The notes beneath the pieces are model-generated. The model searched no databases, was not told the DNA's origin, and saw nothing but the letters and a program-made list of their open reading frames with translations. Below, piece by piece: positions 8,231 to 17,069 of a DNA stretch of 64,000 nt. Numbering within the stretch: the stretch's first letter is position 1; every line of letters begins with the position of its first letter. Origin of the DNA: Melghirimyces profundicolus (lineage in GTDB: Bacteria > Bacillota > Bacilli > Thermoactinomycetales > DSM-45169); assembly GCF_003054245.1 (NCBI RefSeq), contig NZ_QBKR01000002.1, forward strand, positions 124,001 to 188,000. The letters are read 5' to 3'. The translations under genes and the position numbers were made by a program.

Positions 8231-9291
8231 TCAGGGCAATTCCACAAACTGACTGAGGAATTCCCGGGCAGTGGGGATATCCAAACGGTAAATGGTGTTG
8301 GTCGATTTACACATGGCATCACCCGTGACGGTTACACCCGCAATAATATCGGTTTCTTCGGGACCGGAACCAAGGAAGTTGGGGCCGCCGGAATCGCCAT
8401 AACAGGTACCACCGTCTCCGGTGGCATCATTTTGCGAAAGACGGAGCCAGCTGTCATTAAGCGCTTCAAATTGGGAGACGGATTTCCAGCGTTCCCCGTC
8501 GTAGGGGAAAGTGGGACCGCCGGGCTGATTTACCGGGGCATGAACACCGTAACCGACAGCGGTGAAGGGTTGACCTTTCATTCCGTCGTGGTCGCCCATC
8601 CGGTCAAACAAACCTGCTTCCGGCAGTTGGGCAGGTTGGATTTTTTTAATGGGTTGATCCAGCAATACCACCGCCAAGTCGGCGGGGTTGGATTGACGTT
8701 GGTTGTAGTCTGGATGAGTAACGGCTTTGCCTGAGTACAGTTCGGTGGTGGTCGTCACCGGATCGACATCCGAATCAAAGCTGACCCATACGGTTTCATC
8801 TCCCAAATCACTGGTGCAGTGAGCAGCAGCGAGGAAGACATTAGTAGTATTGTGAAAAAGTGAGCGGCGGCATTTACCCGAAGCCGCTCCGGCTGCTGTC
8901 CTGCAGAGATGTAGGCACTGTCCGCTCCGAATCTTCCTGCTACGGGCAGGGGCAAACGCCTACGGATGCAACACAGAGAAGCTTTTGCCCCTAAACGCCC
9001 TTGCAGGCTGATTCTCCGCTGGGTAGGACAGCAAAGTCGCTATTTCGGGTAAACGCTTCCCTTCTTCTGTGCCTAACCATAAATCACAACGCTTTTAGGT
9101 GAAATCAAGGTACCGCTGCAGATATGTTCTTTATCACCGGTGTCCGGGTCTTCAACGATCAGAGCACCTACATTGGGGTGATCTTCGTCGTCCGGTTCAC
9201 CGTAGGTAATGGCGTGTACGGAAGCGCCAAGAGACACCAACGTCATACAGAGAGTGAAGAAAACCGATAACCAAACCAAGGGTCGGTTCAT
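8231..9291 (-). pseudogene. Trypsin-like serine protease gene, interrupted by a 242-bp insertion
   Basis: The 5' part (9291 to about 9091) encodes a signal peptide (MNRPLVWLSVFFTLCMTLVS) and the start of an S1 protease (HICSGTLISPK). The 3' part (about 8848 to 8231) continues with NVFLAAAHC (catalytic His), NPADLAVVLLDQP (Asp), GTCYGDSGGPNF (catalytic Ser) and ends QFVELP. The two parts are in different frames. Removing 8849-9090 (242 bp = 3n+2) restores one frame, reading SGTLISPK-S-T-T-N-VFLAAAHC. As it stands, translation stops soon after entering the insertion, so the enzyme is inactive. The start has RBS GGAGGGG that overlaps the stop of the small ORF upstream. Confidence 0.85.
8849..9090. 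mobile_element. MITE-like structured insertion (242 bp) in the protease gene
   Basis: Ends ATTGTGA / TCACAAC. Inside are nested inverted repeats: TTTACCCGAA (8873-8882) with TTCGGGTAAA (9044-9053), GCTGTCCT (8895-8902) with AGGACAGC (9025-9032), and AGGGGCAAA (8948-8956) with TTTGCCCCT (8984-8992). The whole element can fold into one long interrupted hairpin. No coding potential, and no clear target-site duplication. A non-autonomous element or a structured-RNA retroelement remnant are both possible. Confidence 0.6.
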
Positions 9292-9303
9292 CCATTCCCC
9301 TCC

Positions 9304-9534
9304 TTAATGTTTCGAGTATTTGTGTTCTTTATCTTTTTCGATTTCGGATTTGGAAGTTCCTGTTATCAGGAAGGGCTGGAAATCCCGTGGAGACGGAAAA
9401 CCAGTCCGTTGACGCGCAGCAATACGTTCCGCTTCTTGTGGGCTTTCTCGATACGTCTCCTCTCTTGCCTCGATTTCCTTTTGGATCTTCCCTTCCCGTA
9501 AGATCTCTTGTAGTTCAAAATCTGCCATGATCAT
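9304..9534 (-). CDS. Small hypothetical protein, coupled to the protease gene
   Basis: 76 aa, charged, predicted mostly helical (ILREGKIQKEIEAREETYRE), no membrane segment, no family recognised. Its stop TAA lies directly before the GGAGGGG ribosome site of the protease gene, 12 bases before that ATG, which favours real, coupled translation. Its own ribosome site is weak (start 9534 or ATG 9528). Upstream, 9535-9679 holds a minus-strand reading frame ending KHSNR-stop directly at this start, but without a start codon. It may be the tail of a lost gene. Confidence 0.45.
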   Translation of the reverse strand: MIMADFELQEILREGKIQKEIEAREETYRESPQEAERIAARQRTGFPSPRDFQPFLITGTSKSEIEKDKEHKYSKH

Positions 9535-9679
9535 TTACCGATTGCTGTGCTTGTTCAGCGGCATCCACCCCGGATCCGACTTCCGCTCCTTGAAGAAATG
9601 CTTTCCAAGTACTCCTTGGATTTTTGTTTTTTCAAATACCTCGACGAACGGTAACCGCCGGCCGATGAAACAGACCGCG

Positions 9680-9705
9680 GATGCCCGGCGGTTTCGCCGG
9701 GCATC
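9680..9705 (-). terminator. Hairpin terminator after the MFS gene
   Basis: Stem GATGCCCGGCG (9680-9690), loop GTTT, CGCCGGGCATC (9695-9705). A very stable 11-bp stem 36 bp beyond the MFS stop. The following T-run is poor, so the assignment rests on stem strength and position at the end of the aromatic operon. Confidence 0.55.
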
Positions 9706-9741
9706 CGATTCACTCCCTTGGTCACAAAGATCTTCCTTCCC

Positions 9742-11178
9742 TCAGTTCGCCACTTTCATTAACGGCTCTTCTGCCGCTTTTTCCCGGACGAACAGGATGA
9801 GGACGAAGCTGGCCAGGATCAGGGCGCCGTCCAGCATGACGGCGGCGGTCCAGGTGCCGGTGGCGTCGCGGAGGGCGCCGCTGACGACGGGGGACATGAC
9901 CGCACCCATCTCGCCGATGAGATTCCACATACCGAAGGCGGCACCCCGGTATTCAGCGGGGGCGATGTCCGCCGTCAGGGCCTGGGAGATGGGCTGGAGT
10001 GCGTTGAAGAAGAGACTCGTGACGAACAGAAGCACGGCCATCAGGACCACGGATTGGCCGCCCTGGGACAGGTAGAAACCGAAGCCCAGGGTGAGGAGTC
10101 CCTGGATCAAAGTGAAGGATAGCAGCATCCCTTTCCTCCCCCACCCTTTCCGGACGGCATAGTCGGCGAGCCAGCCCCCGGCGGGAAAGCCCAGGATCCC
10201 GGCCCCCGCGTTGAAGGTGGCGGTCAGGGCTGCCTTCAGGAAAGAGGTATCAGCGGCGTTGGAGATAATGGCCACCGACCAGAAACCGAAAAACCACAGG
10301 TTCCACAAAATGGCGATAGCGGCGATGTACAGAAGAAGCAGGTTTTTGTTGTAAAGGACCGGGGAGAGCTCCTTCCCCTTTTTGCCGAAGGCAAAGCCGA
10401 TCAAAAGGAAAGCCAGGATGAGCTCGATCGCCGCGACGCCGTAGTCCGGCATCCCGATGGATTCGGACAGGAAGTAAACAGCCATGATGGCCGCGAGAAA
10501 TACGGCTGAATATTTCAATAATTCAAGGACGGCGGCGCGGTAAGGAAGATTTGGCTGCTGGGCCCTGAAATACCGGTATAACCAGACTCCCATGATCATG
10601 GTGATGGCACCCAGGACGAAGAACGGCATCCGCCATCCGTTTTTTCCCGGCATCCAAGCTTGTCCCCAATTGATCAGGTAGGGAGAGAGCAGGATGGCCA
10701 AGGTGATCCCGATGGACAGGCCGGTGATCACCACCCCCATGCCGAAACTTCGCTTTTCAAAGGGTGTCTTTTCCGCGATGAGAGTCCGGTCGTTGGAGTA
10801 GTACGCCCCCTCCCCCAGTCCGGTGATCACCCGGAGAGCGATGAATCCGACCAGGCTGGTGACGAACCCGCTGACGATGGTGGCCACCCCCGCCCAAAGG
10901 ATGCTGATCACAATAATGGTCCGGTGGCCGTATTTGTCCCCCAGATACCCGCCGGGAAACTGGGTCAGCATATACCCGGCGAAAAAGAGACTGCCCACCA
11001 GTCCCCCGAGAGCATGGGGATGATCCGACGCCCCCAGGAAGGAGACCTGGTTTTCAATCATCCAAGTGATGACCGGTCCGGTGATGGTCCGGTCCGCCGC
11101 GCTCACGACCCACCCCAGTAACAGCAACATCCACAGTTTATGGTACCCTTGCCAAGGCCATCTTCCGAATGCACCCAT
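9742..11178 (-). CDS. MFS transporter (anion:cation symporter type), probable aromatic acid uptake
   Basis: 478 aa with about 12 hydrophobic segments. Starts GRWPWQGYHKLWMLLLLGWV followed by AADRTITGP, the DR-x-x-x-x-P type signature at the end of TM1 of major facilitator proteins. The loop GYLGDKYGHRTIIVIS carries the G-x-x-x-D-x-x-G-x-R motif between TM2 and TM3. RBS AAAGGAGG 7 nt before ATG 11178. Last gene of the aromatic operon, separated from the ThDP gene by 50 bp that contain a cre-like site. The location suggests import of the aromatic acid or its hydroxylated form; the substrate is inferred only from context. Confidence 0.85.
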   Translation of the reverse strand: MGAFGRWPWQGYHKLWMLLLLGWVVSAADRTITGPVITWMIENQVSFLGASDHPHALGGLVGSLFFAGYMLTQFPGGYLGDKYGHRTIIVISILWAGVATIVSGFVTSLVGFIALRVITGLGEGAYYSNDRTLIAEKTPFEKRSFGMGVVITGLSIGITLAILLSPYLINWGQAWMPGKNGWRMPFFVLGAITMIMGVWLYRYFRAQQPNLPYRAAVLELLKYSAVFLAAIMAVYFLSESIGMPDYGVAAIELILAFLLIGFAFGKKGKELSPVLYNKNLLLLYIAAIAILWNLWFFGFWSVAIISNAADTSFLKAALTATFNAGAGILGFPAGGWLADYAVRKGWGRKGMLLSFTLIQGLLTLGFGFYLSQGGQSVVLMAVLLFVTSLFFNALQPISQALTADIAPAEYRGAAFGMWNLIGEMGAVMSPVVSGALRDATGTWTAAVMLDGALILASFVLILFVREKAAEEPLMKVAN

Positions 11179-11203
11179 TTAACATGCCTCCTTTGGCTCC
11201 TGT

Positions 11204-11217
11204 TGAAACCGCTTTCA
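11204..11217. promoter_or_regulatory. cre-like site between ThDP enzyme and MFS genes
   Basis: TGAAACCGCTTTCA, reverse TGAAAGCGGTTTCA, fits the CcpA catabolite-responsive element consensus (TGWAARCGYTWNCW) at all but one position and is nearly palindromic. The position inside the transcription unit would allow a roadblock or control of an internal promoter. Confidence 0.5.
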
Positions 11218-11228
11218 AATTTACTCTG

Positions 11229-12941
11229 TCAAATGGGAGGAAGGCGGACATCCAATACAGCGGAACGTCCTTCTCTCACCCGTCTCAAACCGTTTTCCAA
11301 GGCCTCTTTCAGTTCAGACGCCTTTTTCACCGTCTTCGCATAGGTTCCTCCGGCTGCTTCGGCGATCCTCGCCAAATCGGCCGATGGATCAAAATCAACC
11401 CAGAACTGACCGGTCTGTTTTGCCACACCGTCCGGATGCACACCCAAGGTGGAAAGTTTCGGGGATTTCCATCCCCGGTTGTTATAAATCACCGTTAAAA
11501 ACGGAGTACGGTATCGGTTCGCCATCCAATGGACGGTTGCCGGAATGCTGAACAGATAAGCACCGTCCCCCGTAAGGCTGATCACGTTTTTCTCCGGTTC
11601 GGCCAACTTGGCCCCGATGGCCGCACCCCCGTTCCAGCCCAAGGATCCCCCGCCGCTTGTGAAGAGCGAACCGGGCCGGATGGTCTGAAGATGAGTGGAG
11701 ATAGTCTCATAATTGGAAATGCCTTCGCTCAATACCAAGGTGTGGTCATCCATCACTTCTCTGACGCAAGCCGTCAGATAGGCCGGAGTAATCCCGGCAG
11801 GATCCGGCTGTTCCTCGCGAATCAGCTCCTCCCTCTGCCGTTCATGAATCTGCGAAAACTTCCGCCAACGCATCATGACGGCCTCTTCATCGATCAGGTC
11901 CACCCCCTGCAGGTACTGGTTCAGTTGTTGAAGAGCCACATGGGAGTCCGCCTTGAAAAAACGCTTCGAAGGGATATACCAAAGGGGCATCTGTTCCTTC
12001 AAAGGATCGATGTCGATATAATAGATCCTCGCATTCTCGGCCGGCTTGTTTTTTATCGGAATCCAAGGAACATCGCTGTCCAACACAAGGACGAGGTCCG
12101 CTTCGGCGAGAAGTTCATTCTGCTTTGCCGTGTTCCATTGATAACCGACATGCATGGGGTGGTCCGCGGGAAAATTCATGTAATTGGGGACGGATTCGAT
12201 GACGGGAATGGCCAAACGTCGGCTCAAGCGGATCAGCTCACCGACGGCTTCCGGATTTCGTCCCAAATAAGAAGTGATGATCAACGGGTTTTTCGCCTTG
12301 ATCAGATCCGAGGCCAGTTCAGCAATCCCCTGGGGCGGGAGGGCACAGGGAGTTACCGGCCCCCAAAGTTCCGGTTGGATGGTTACGGGTTCCGTCTCTT
12401 CTTCCATGACTTCCCGGGCACCCATCAGATAGACCGGCCCCTTCGGATCGCTGATTGCGAATTGCATGGCGCGATGAACGAGTTGTTTCACATTGTCCCC
12501 GGAACGTATCTCGTTGTCGTATTTGGTGTATCCACGAACGATCCCCCGTTGATCGAAAACATCCTGAATCCAGTGGATAAACTCGTTCCGGCTTCCCCGA
12601 ACTTCCCCTTCCTGTGTATAGGGGGAAGCCCCGGCAAAGATCAGGACGGGAATCCTGCCTTTGGCCGCATTATGGACCGCCCCTCCGAGGTTTTGCGTGC
12701 CGCATTCCACATGGACCAACACGGCCTGCGGCTCTCCGCTTACCTGGGCATAACCGTGGGCGGCACTCATGGCCACCATTTCATGGGGGCAGATGATGAG
12801 CCGGGGAAGGTTTCGGTTCTCTTTACGTGCTTGGGCCAGACTTTCGATGATGGCAGAGTGGTCGCTTCCCAGGTTGGCGAAGATATGGGAGACTCCCACT
12901 TCCCTTAAAGCTTCCAAGAAAGCCGTCGCCGTTGTATACAT
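11229..12941 (-). CDS. Thiamine diphosphate-dependent enzyme (benzoylformate decarboxylase/acetolactate synthase-like)
   Basis: 570 aa, three-domain POX fold. Catalytic Glu in ICPHEMVAMSAAHGYA near residue 50. ThDP-Mg motif TGDGAYLFSIPAT ending in VIYNN near 480-510. The central domain has VGYQWNTAKQNELLAEADLV. Relatives in aromatic clusters decarboxylate aryl-2-oxo acids to aldehydes. Together with the aldehyde dehydrogenase 44 bp upstream it could convert a (hydroxy)benzoylformate to the benzoate (inference). The frame is open to 13064, but MYTTATAFLEALREVG with GGGGAAGG upstream is the natural start. A simple acetolactate synthase role is unlikely without a small subunit or ilv neighbours. 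Confidence 0.75.
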   Translation of the reverse strand: MYTTATAFLEALREVGVSHIFANLGSDHSAIIESLAQARKENRNLPRLIICPHEMVAMSAAHGYAQVSGEPQAVLVHVECGTQNLGGAVHNAAKGRIPVLIFAGASPYTQEGEVRGSRNEFIHWIQDVFDQRGIVRGYTKYDNEIRSGDNVKQLVHRAMQFAISDPKGPVYLMGAREVMEEETEPVTIQPELWGPVTPCALPPQGIAELASDLIKAKNPLIITSYLGRNPEAVGELIRLSRRLAIPVIESVPNYMNFPADHPMHVGYQWNTAKQNELLAEADLVLVLDSDVPWIPIKNKPAENARIYYIDIDPLKEQMPLWYIPSKRFFKADSHVALQQLNQYLQGVDLIDEEAVMMRWRKFSQIHERQREELIREEQPDPAGITPAYLTACVREVMDDHTLVLSEGISNYETISTHLQTIRPGSLFTSGGGSLGWNGGAAIGAKLAEPEKNVISLTGDGAYLFSIPATVHWMANRYRTPFLTVIYNNRGWKSPKLSTLGVHPDGVAKQTGQFWVDFDPSADLARIAEAAGGTYAKTVKKASELKEALENGLRRVREGRSAVLDVRLPPI

Positions 12942-12985
12942 GAGCCTTCCCCTTTCATGGAGTGAGTTGCGACGATCCGGCACCA

Positions 12986-14443
12986 TCAGGTGAAGAAGGG
13001 ATAGTCCCTCTTCTTTTCCTGGACGGAGATCCATTGATGGGTCGTGAATGCTTCCAGAATCCATTCCCCTCCGAAACGGCCGATTCCGGACGCCTTTTCC
13101 CCACCGAATGCCACATGGGCTTCATCGTTGACCGGTTGATCGTTGACGTGCACCATTCCCGTTTGGAGAGACCGTGCCACCCGGACGCCGCGTTGGATGT
13201 CGCGGGTGTGAACCGCTCCACTCAAACCGTAGACGGTATCGTTGGCGATCCGAATCGCGTCGGACTCGTCCCGGGCCCGAATGAGGTTGGCTACGGGACC
13301 GAACATCTCGTTTTGGGCGGTTGCCATGTCATTGGTCACATTAACCAGAATCGTCGGCTCCAAGATCAAACCCGTCGCATGTCCCCCGTAGATTCTTTCG
13401 GCCCCCTGTTCCAGACTGTGCTCGATATGTTCCAGAATACCTTCCAACTGGGACCGGTTGATGAGGGGACCGATCGCTGTGTTTTCGTCGGCGGGGTCCC
13501 CGGTGCGAAGCTGTTCCACTTTTCTTTTGAAAATGGGAATGAAATCATCGTAGACTTTTTGATCGATGATCAACCGATTGACGGCCATGCAAATCTGCCC
13601 CTGATGGAGGAATTTCCCGAAGGCGGCTGACTCCGCCGCCGCTTCGAGATCGGCATCGTCCAGGACGATCATGGCGTTGTTTCCGCCCAGTTCCAGCTCC
13701 GTTTTCTTCAGATGTTTCCCGGCCAATTGGGCGATATGGCGTCCCACCTCGGTGGAGCCTGTAAAGGAGATGATGCGGGGGACCGGATGGGTCACAAAAG
13801 CATCCCCGATTTCGGAGGATTTGCCCGCAACCACACTCATCAAGCCCTCGGGCAACCCGGCTTCCTCCATGATCCCGGCGATCAACAACCCACCGGTCAC
13901 CGGTGTTTCCGAAGCGGGTTTAACCACGACACCGTTACCGGCCGCCAGAGCGGTCACGATCGAACGCATGCCCAGATGCAACGGAAAGTTCCACGGGCTG
14001 ATCACACCGATGACCCCGACCGGCCACCGGTAGACCCGGTTTTCTTTCCCCGGTAGGGTGGAAGGCAGGATTTTGCCTTTCATGCGAAAGGGGAACGTGG
14101 CCGCCTCTTTGACCATTTGGCAAGCCGCTCCCCATTCAATTTGCGCTTTCAGACGGGTGCTCCCCGATTCTTTCACCAGCAGATCGATCATCTCATCTTT
14201 GCGTCCGACCATGATGGAAGCCGCCCGCTCCAGTATTTCCGCTCTTTCCTGGGGGAGGGTTTTCGCCCAGTCTTCCTGCACTTTTTGACTGGTACGGTAG
14301 GCTTCGTCCACATCCCGTACGGAGGCTCCCTGGAAGGTAAACAATAGCTCCTCGTTATATGGATTCCGCACTTCGACCCGACTGCCTCCGGATCCGGACT
14401 TCCAACGTCCGCCGATGAACAACCGGTTCCAGTTCTTGTCCAT
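12986..14443 (-). CDS. NAD(P)-dependent aldehyde dehydrogenase, aromatic-aldehyde type
   Basis: 485 aa, full-length ALDH. Asn in ISPWNFPLHLG, NAD-binding FTGSTEVGRHIAQ, general base Glu in ELELGGNNAM, nucleophile Cys in FLHQGQICMAVNR, and the C-terminal substrate motif HVNDQPVNDEAHVAFGG. The sequence is of the benzaldehyde/vanillin dehydrogenase group (the HxxD-x-P-V-N-D-E pattern is typical). RBS AGGAGG 6 nt before ATG 14443; the longer open frame to 14602 overlaps the thioesterase gene and is not used. Fits oxidation of the aldehyde made by the ThDP enzyme to a benzoate. Confidence 0.85.
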   Translation of the reverse strand: MDKNWNRLFIGGRWKSGSGGSRVEVRNPYNEELLFTFQGASVRDVDEAYRTSQKVQEDWAKTLPQERAEILERAASIMVGRKDEMIDLLVKESGSTRLKAQIEWGAACQMVKEAATFPFRMKGKILPSTLPGKENRVYRWPVGVIGVISPWNFPLHLGMRSIVTALAAGNGVVVKPASETPVTGGLLIAGIMEEAGLPEGLMSVVAGKSSEIGDAFVTHPVPRIISFTGSTEVGRHIAQLAGKHLKKTELELGGNNAMIVLDDADLEAAAESAAFGKFLHQGQICMAVNRLIIDQKVYDDFIPIFKRKVEQLRTGDPADENTAIGPLINRSQLEGILEHIEHSLEQGAERIYGGHATGLILEPTILVNVTNDMATAQNEMFGPVANLIRARDESDAIRIANDTVYGLSGAVHTRDIQRGVRVARSLQTGMVHVNDQPVNDEAHVAFGGEKASGIGRFGGEWILEAFTTHQWISVQEKKRDYPFFT

Positions 14444-14510
14444 TTTCTCCCTCCTGTTCAAGCCCTGATGGTTCCGGGTATGACGGATTTCCCGGTCTTC
14501 GGTCCGATCT

Positions 14511-14915
14511 TCATTCCCCTTGGAAGAGGGCGCGTACTTCCTCCGGAATCGGAACGGCTTTGGGACGGTCACCCGAAAAAACGGTCCACGCACGCACTTC
14601 ATATCCCGTGGCGTTCAGTGTATCTCCTGTCTTGAATCGGTGCCGGATTTTGAATACCTTCCTGTGCAACTCCAGGAGAGTACTTTCGATGTCGATCACC
14701 GTTCCGAAAAACACCGGTTTTTCAAATCGGCAGTGTGCCTCGAGAATGGGCAGGCCGACTCTTTCGTCTTTAAACAGCTTGACGGTCGGCAACCCGGCAA
14801 CATCAAACAGCTCATGGGTGGCCTGGTCCATCCAGCGATAAAAATGAGGGTAAAATACAATACCGGCTGCATCGGCATCTCCCCATGCCACCTTATATGA
14901 AAATACGTTTTTCAC
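14511..14915 (-). CDS. Hot-dog acyl-CoA thioesterase (4-hydroxybenzoyl-CoA thioesterase family)
   Basis: 134 aa single hot-dog domain. The catalytic motif WGDADAAGIVFYPHF near residue 10 is the signature of 4-hydroxybenzoyl-CoA/YbgC-type thioesterases, with the Asp nucleophile. Starts with GTG 14915, overlapping the CoA-ligase stop by 4 bp (GTGA), with GGAGG 10 nt upstream. Ligase and thioesterase are thus translationally coupled, which points to a CoA-bound intermediate that is made and released in the same pathway, for example gentisyl-CoA to gentisate (inference). Confidence 0.8.
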   Translation of the reverse strand: MKNVFSYKVAWGDADAAGIVFYPHFYRWMDQATHELFDVAGLPTVKLFKDERVGLPILEAHCRFEKPVFFGTVIDIESTLLELHRKVFKIRHRFKTGDTLNATGYEVRAWTVFSGDRPKAVPIPEEVRALFQGE

Positions 14916-16249
14916 GAGGATGAACCTCCAAGGGGGGAAGCTTGGCTCATTCGCTGATCCACCACCCTCCGGGATTTCATTTCAAACCGCGGGAGGAAGC
15001 CTTCCGTTACGGGTTCCACGTCGATGCGGAGCCCGATCCGGCTGCGAAGACGTTCGGCCAATCTCGGAACTATAGAGTCGGGAGCTTCCACCTGCACTTT
15101 CACCTGGTTCATCTCTTGCACGGTGTAATAAATGATGCGGAATTCGGCCACTTCCGGGAACTCCCGGATGACGGCCTCGATCGATTGCGGAAAGATGTTG
15201 ATCCCCCGGACGATCACCATGTCATCGCTTCGTCCGAGAATCCCTTCCGGAAGAAAACGTTGCGGATTGCCGCAGTTGCAGGGCATCCCGCTGTTCCTCA
15301 CCACATCTCCCGTCCGGTACCGGATCAGGGGGTATCCGTAGCGCCCCAGATTGGTCAGCACCAATTCCCCTGTCTCCCCTTCCTCCACGGGTCGGTGGGT
15401 CTTGGGGTCGATCACCTCCGCGATGAACTGGGATTCGTTCACGTGAAGACCGTTGCGCATGGAGCAGGAATAACCGTAGGCTCCCATCTCCGTCATGCCG
15501 GCATGGTCGTACAGATCTCCTCCCCAAGCTTCTTCAATCTGCCGTCGGACCGAGGGGATCGACCCTCCGGGCTCTCCCGCCGTGATGATTTTCCGAACGG
15601 AAGAGGATGTAAGATCCAGCCCCTGCTCCCGGGCCACTTCCGCCAGGTGCAAGGCGTAACTCGGAGTGCAAAGCAGGGTCGTCGCCCCGTTGGCCTCCAT
15701 GGCGGTGAGCCGCTCCACGGAGGTTTGACCTCCTCCCGGAATGACGAGGGCCCCCGATTTTTTGGCCGCTTCATAGGCCGACCAGAAGCCGATGAACGGG
15801 CCGAAGGAAAAGGCCAGAAAAACCCGGTCTTCTTCGGTAACCCCGGCGGTGCGCAGCACCTCCAGCCAGCAATCTTCCCACCACTCCCAGCTTTTCTTCG
15901 TGTCCAGGACTTTGAGGGGTTTCCCCGTGGTCCCGGACGTCTGGTGATAGCGGACATAGCTGGAGAGGGGATAGGTGTGGTTGCGTCCGAAGGGTGGAAA
16001 CTTCTCCTGATCCTCCATCAACTCCCGTTTCATGGTGAAGGGGAGACTTCCCAGTTCTTCCGTAGAGCGCAAGGGAAGCCGGACGCCTCTGAGCTTCTCC
16101 CGGTAAAAACCGTTCATCTGGGAAGCAAAAACCAGTAATTGATTCAAGCGGTGTAACCGGTAGGTTTCCAACCCGACATTTTGTTCGTGAACCCGGTAAC
16201 CTTCGGCCTGGACCAACTCACTCCTCTCCTTTCCTGTCAAACTTCCCAT
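14912..16249 (-). CDS. AMP-forming aryl-CoA ligase (phenylacetate-CoA ligase-like)
   Basis: 445 aa, PaaK-like size. P-loop YHQTSGTTGKPLKVL near 107, ITAGEPGGS near 205, YDHAGMTEMGAYGYSC near 235, RYRTGDVVRN near 310, and the C-terminal AMP-binding subdomain (DDMVIVRGINIFPQSIE). CNCGNP at about 325 is an additional Cys pair. Activates an aromatic carboxylate to its CoA thioester. It begins at ATG 16249 right after the IclR stop (16253) with a weak ribosome site, so it is probably coupled. In a gentisate cluster this matches CoA-dependent routes from salicylate or 4-hydroxybenzoate to gentisate. Confidence 0.82.
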   Translation of the reverse strand: MGSLTGKERSELVQAEGYRVHEQNVGLETYRLHRLNQLLVFASQMNGFYREKLRGVRLPLRSTEELGSLPFTMKRELMEDQEKFPPFGRNHTYPLSSYVRYHQTSGTTGKPLKVLDTKKSWEWWEDCWLEVLRTAGVTEEDRVFLAFSFGPFIGFWSAYEAAKKSGALVIPGGGQTSVERLTAMEANGATTLLCTPSYALHLAEVAREQGLDLTSSSVRKIITAGEPGGSIPSVRRQIEEAWGGDLYDHAGMTEMGAYGYSCSMRNGLHVNESQFIAEVIDPKTHRPVEEGETGELVLTNLGRYGYPLIRYRTGDVVRNSGMPCNCGNPQRFLPEGILGRSDDMVIVRGINIFPQSIEAVIREFPEVAEFRIIYYTVQEMNQVKVQVEAPDSIVPRLAERLRSRIGLRIDVEPVTEGFLPRFEMKSRRVVDQRMSQASPLGGSSS

Positions 16250-16252
16250 TGC

Positions 16253-17038
16253 TCACACCAAGGATTTTGAGATCCCGTTGGCTGCCCGCATGACTTGCCG
16301 GGAAAGACCGGAGATCGTCCCCCGGTGGATCCGGGTCACCGGACCCGCAATATTGACCGAAGCCACCACGCATCCGCTCCCGTTTCGGATGGGGGCCCCC
16401 ACGGAGGTGACTCCCGCATGCAACTCTTCCGCACTGACGGCATAGCCCGATTTCCGGATAACCGCCAGCTTTTCTTCCATCGCCTCCGTCGTGACGGGCG
16501 TGTTGGGTCCGTGAGCCGGCAAACCCTCGGCCAACACCTCCCGGATGACGGCGGGAGGACGGAAAGCGAGGACGGCCTGACCGGTGCTGGTGCAGTGGAC
16601 GGGATTCCGCTTCCCTACATAGGAGAGCAGGCGGACGGGATACCGGGATTCCAATTTGTACAGATACACCACATAGGGGCCTTGCAACACCCCAATGTGG
16701 GCCGTCTCCCCGGTTTCCTCGACGAGCTCTTTCAGCCAGGGATACACCTTCTCGCGATGCAACTGAAGCCGTGCGGTGAAGGCGTTCCCCAGGGCCAGCA
16801 GGGAACCCCCCAACCGGTATTTCCGCGTATGGTGGTCTTTGGCGACGAAACCCCCGTCGGCCAAGGTGGACACGAGCCGGTGGGCGGTGCTCTTCACCAC
16901 ATCCAGTTCATCCGCGAGTTCACTCACCCCCCACTCGGGCTCTTCAACTGAAAACTGTTTTAACAAACGAAGGGCGTTTCGCAGGGAGGAAGTCGGTTTC
17001 GGATCTTTTGACAGGGGAATCGTCTCTTCAACCGGCAT
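16253..17038 (-). CDS. IclR-family regulator within the aromatic operon
   Basis: 261 aa. N-terminal winged helix (WGVSELADELDVVKSTAHRL, about 40-60) and C-terminal effector domain (RNPVHCTSTGQAVLA, EELHAGVTSVGAPIRNG). ATG 17038 has AAGGAGG 8 nt upstream; the open frame continues further upstream but there overlaps the gentisate dioxygenase gene out of frame. It lies inside the operon, between the dioxygenase and the CoA ligase, so it is co-expressed with its likely targets. IclR proteins of this type usually sense an aromatic pathway compound. Confidence 0.9.
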   Translation of the reverse strand: MPVEETIPLSKDPKPTSSLRNALRLLKQFSVEEPEWGVSELADELDVVKSTAHRLVSTLADGGFVAKDHHTRKYRLGGSLLALGNAFTARLQLHREKVYPWLKELVEETGETAHIGVLQGPYVVYLYKLESRYPVRLLSYVGKRNPVHCTSTGQAVLAFRPPAVIREVLAEGLPAHGPNTPVTTEAMEEKLAVIRKSGYAVSAEELHAGVTSVGAPIRNGSGCVVASVNIAGPVTRIHRGTISGLSRQVMRAANGISKSLV

Positions 17039-17069
17039 GGGTGGCTCCTCCTTTTCCGATCCGGGATCG

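Noticed and set aside
9535-9679. Minus-strand frame ending directly before the 76-aa ORF
   Set aside because: No start codon and no recognisable family; it passes through the terminator hairpin of the MFS gene.
11529-12908. 459-codon plus-strand frame opposite the ThDP enzyme
   Set aside because: Antisense to a gene with the full ThDP motif set; no start signal.
14942-16138. 398-codon open frame on the plus strand opposite the CoA ligase
   Set aside because: It lies exactly antisense to a gene with clear AMP-binding motifs, has no ribosome site, and reads as low-complexity, His/Pro/Gly-rich protein, as GC-rich shadow frames do.
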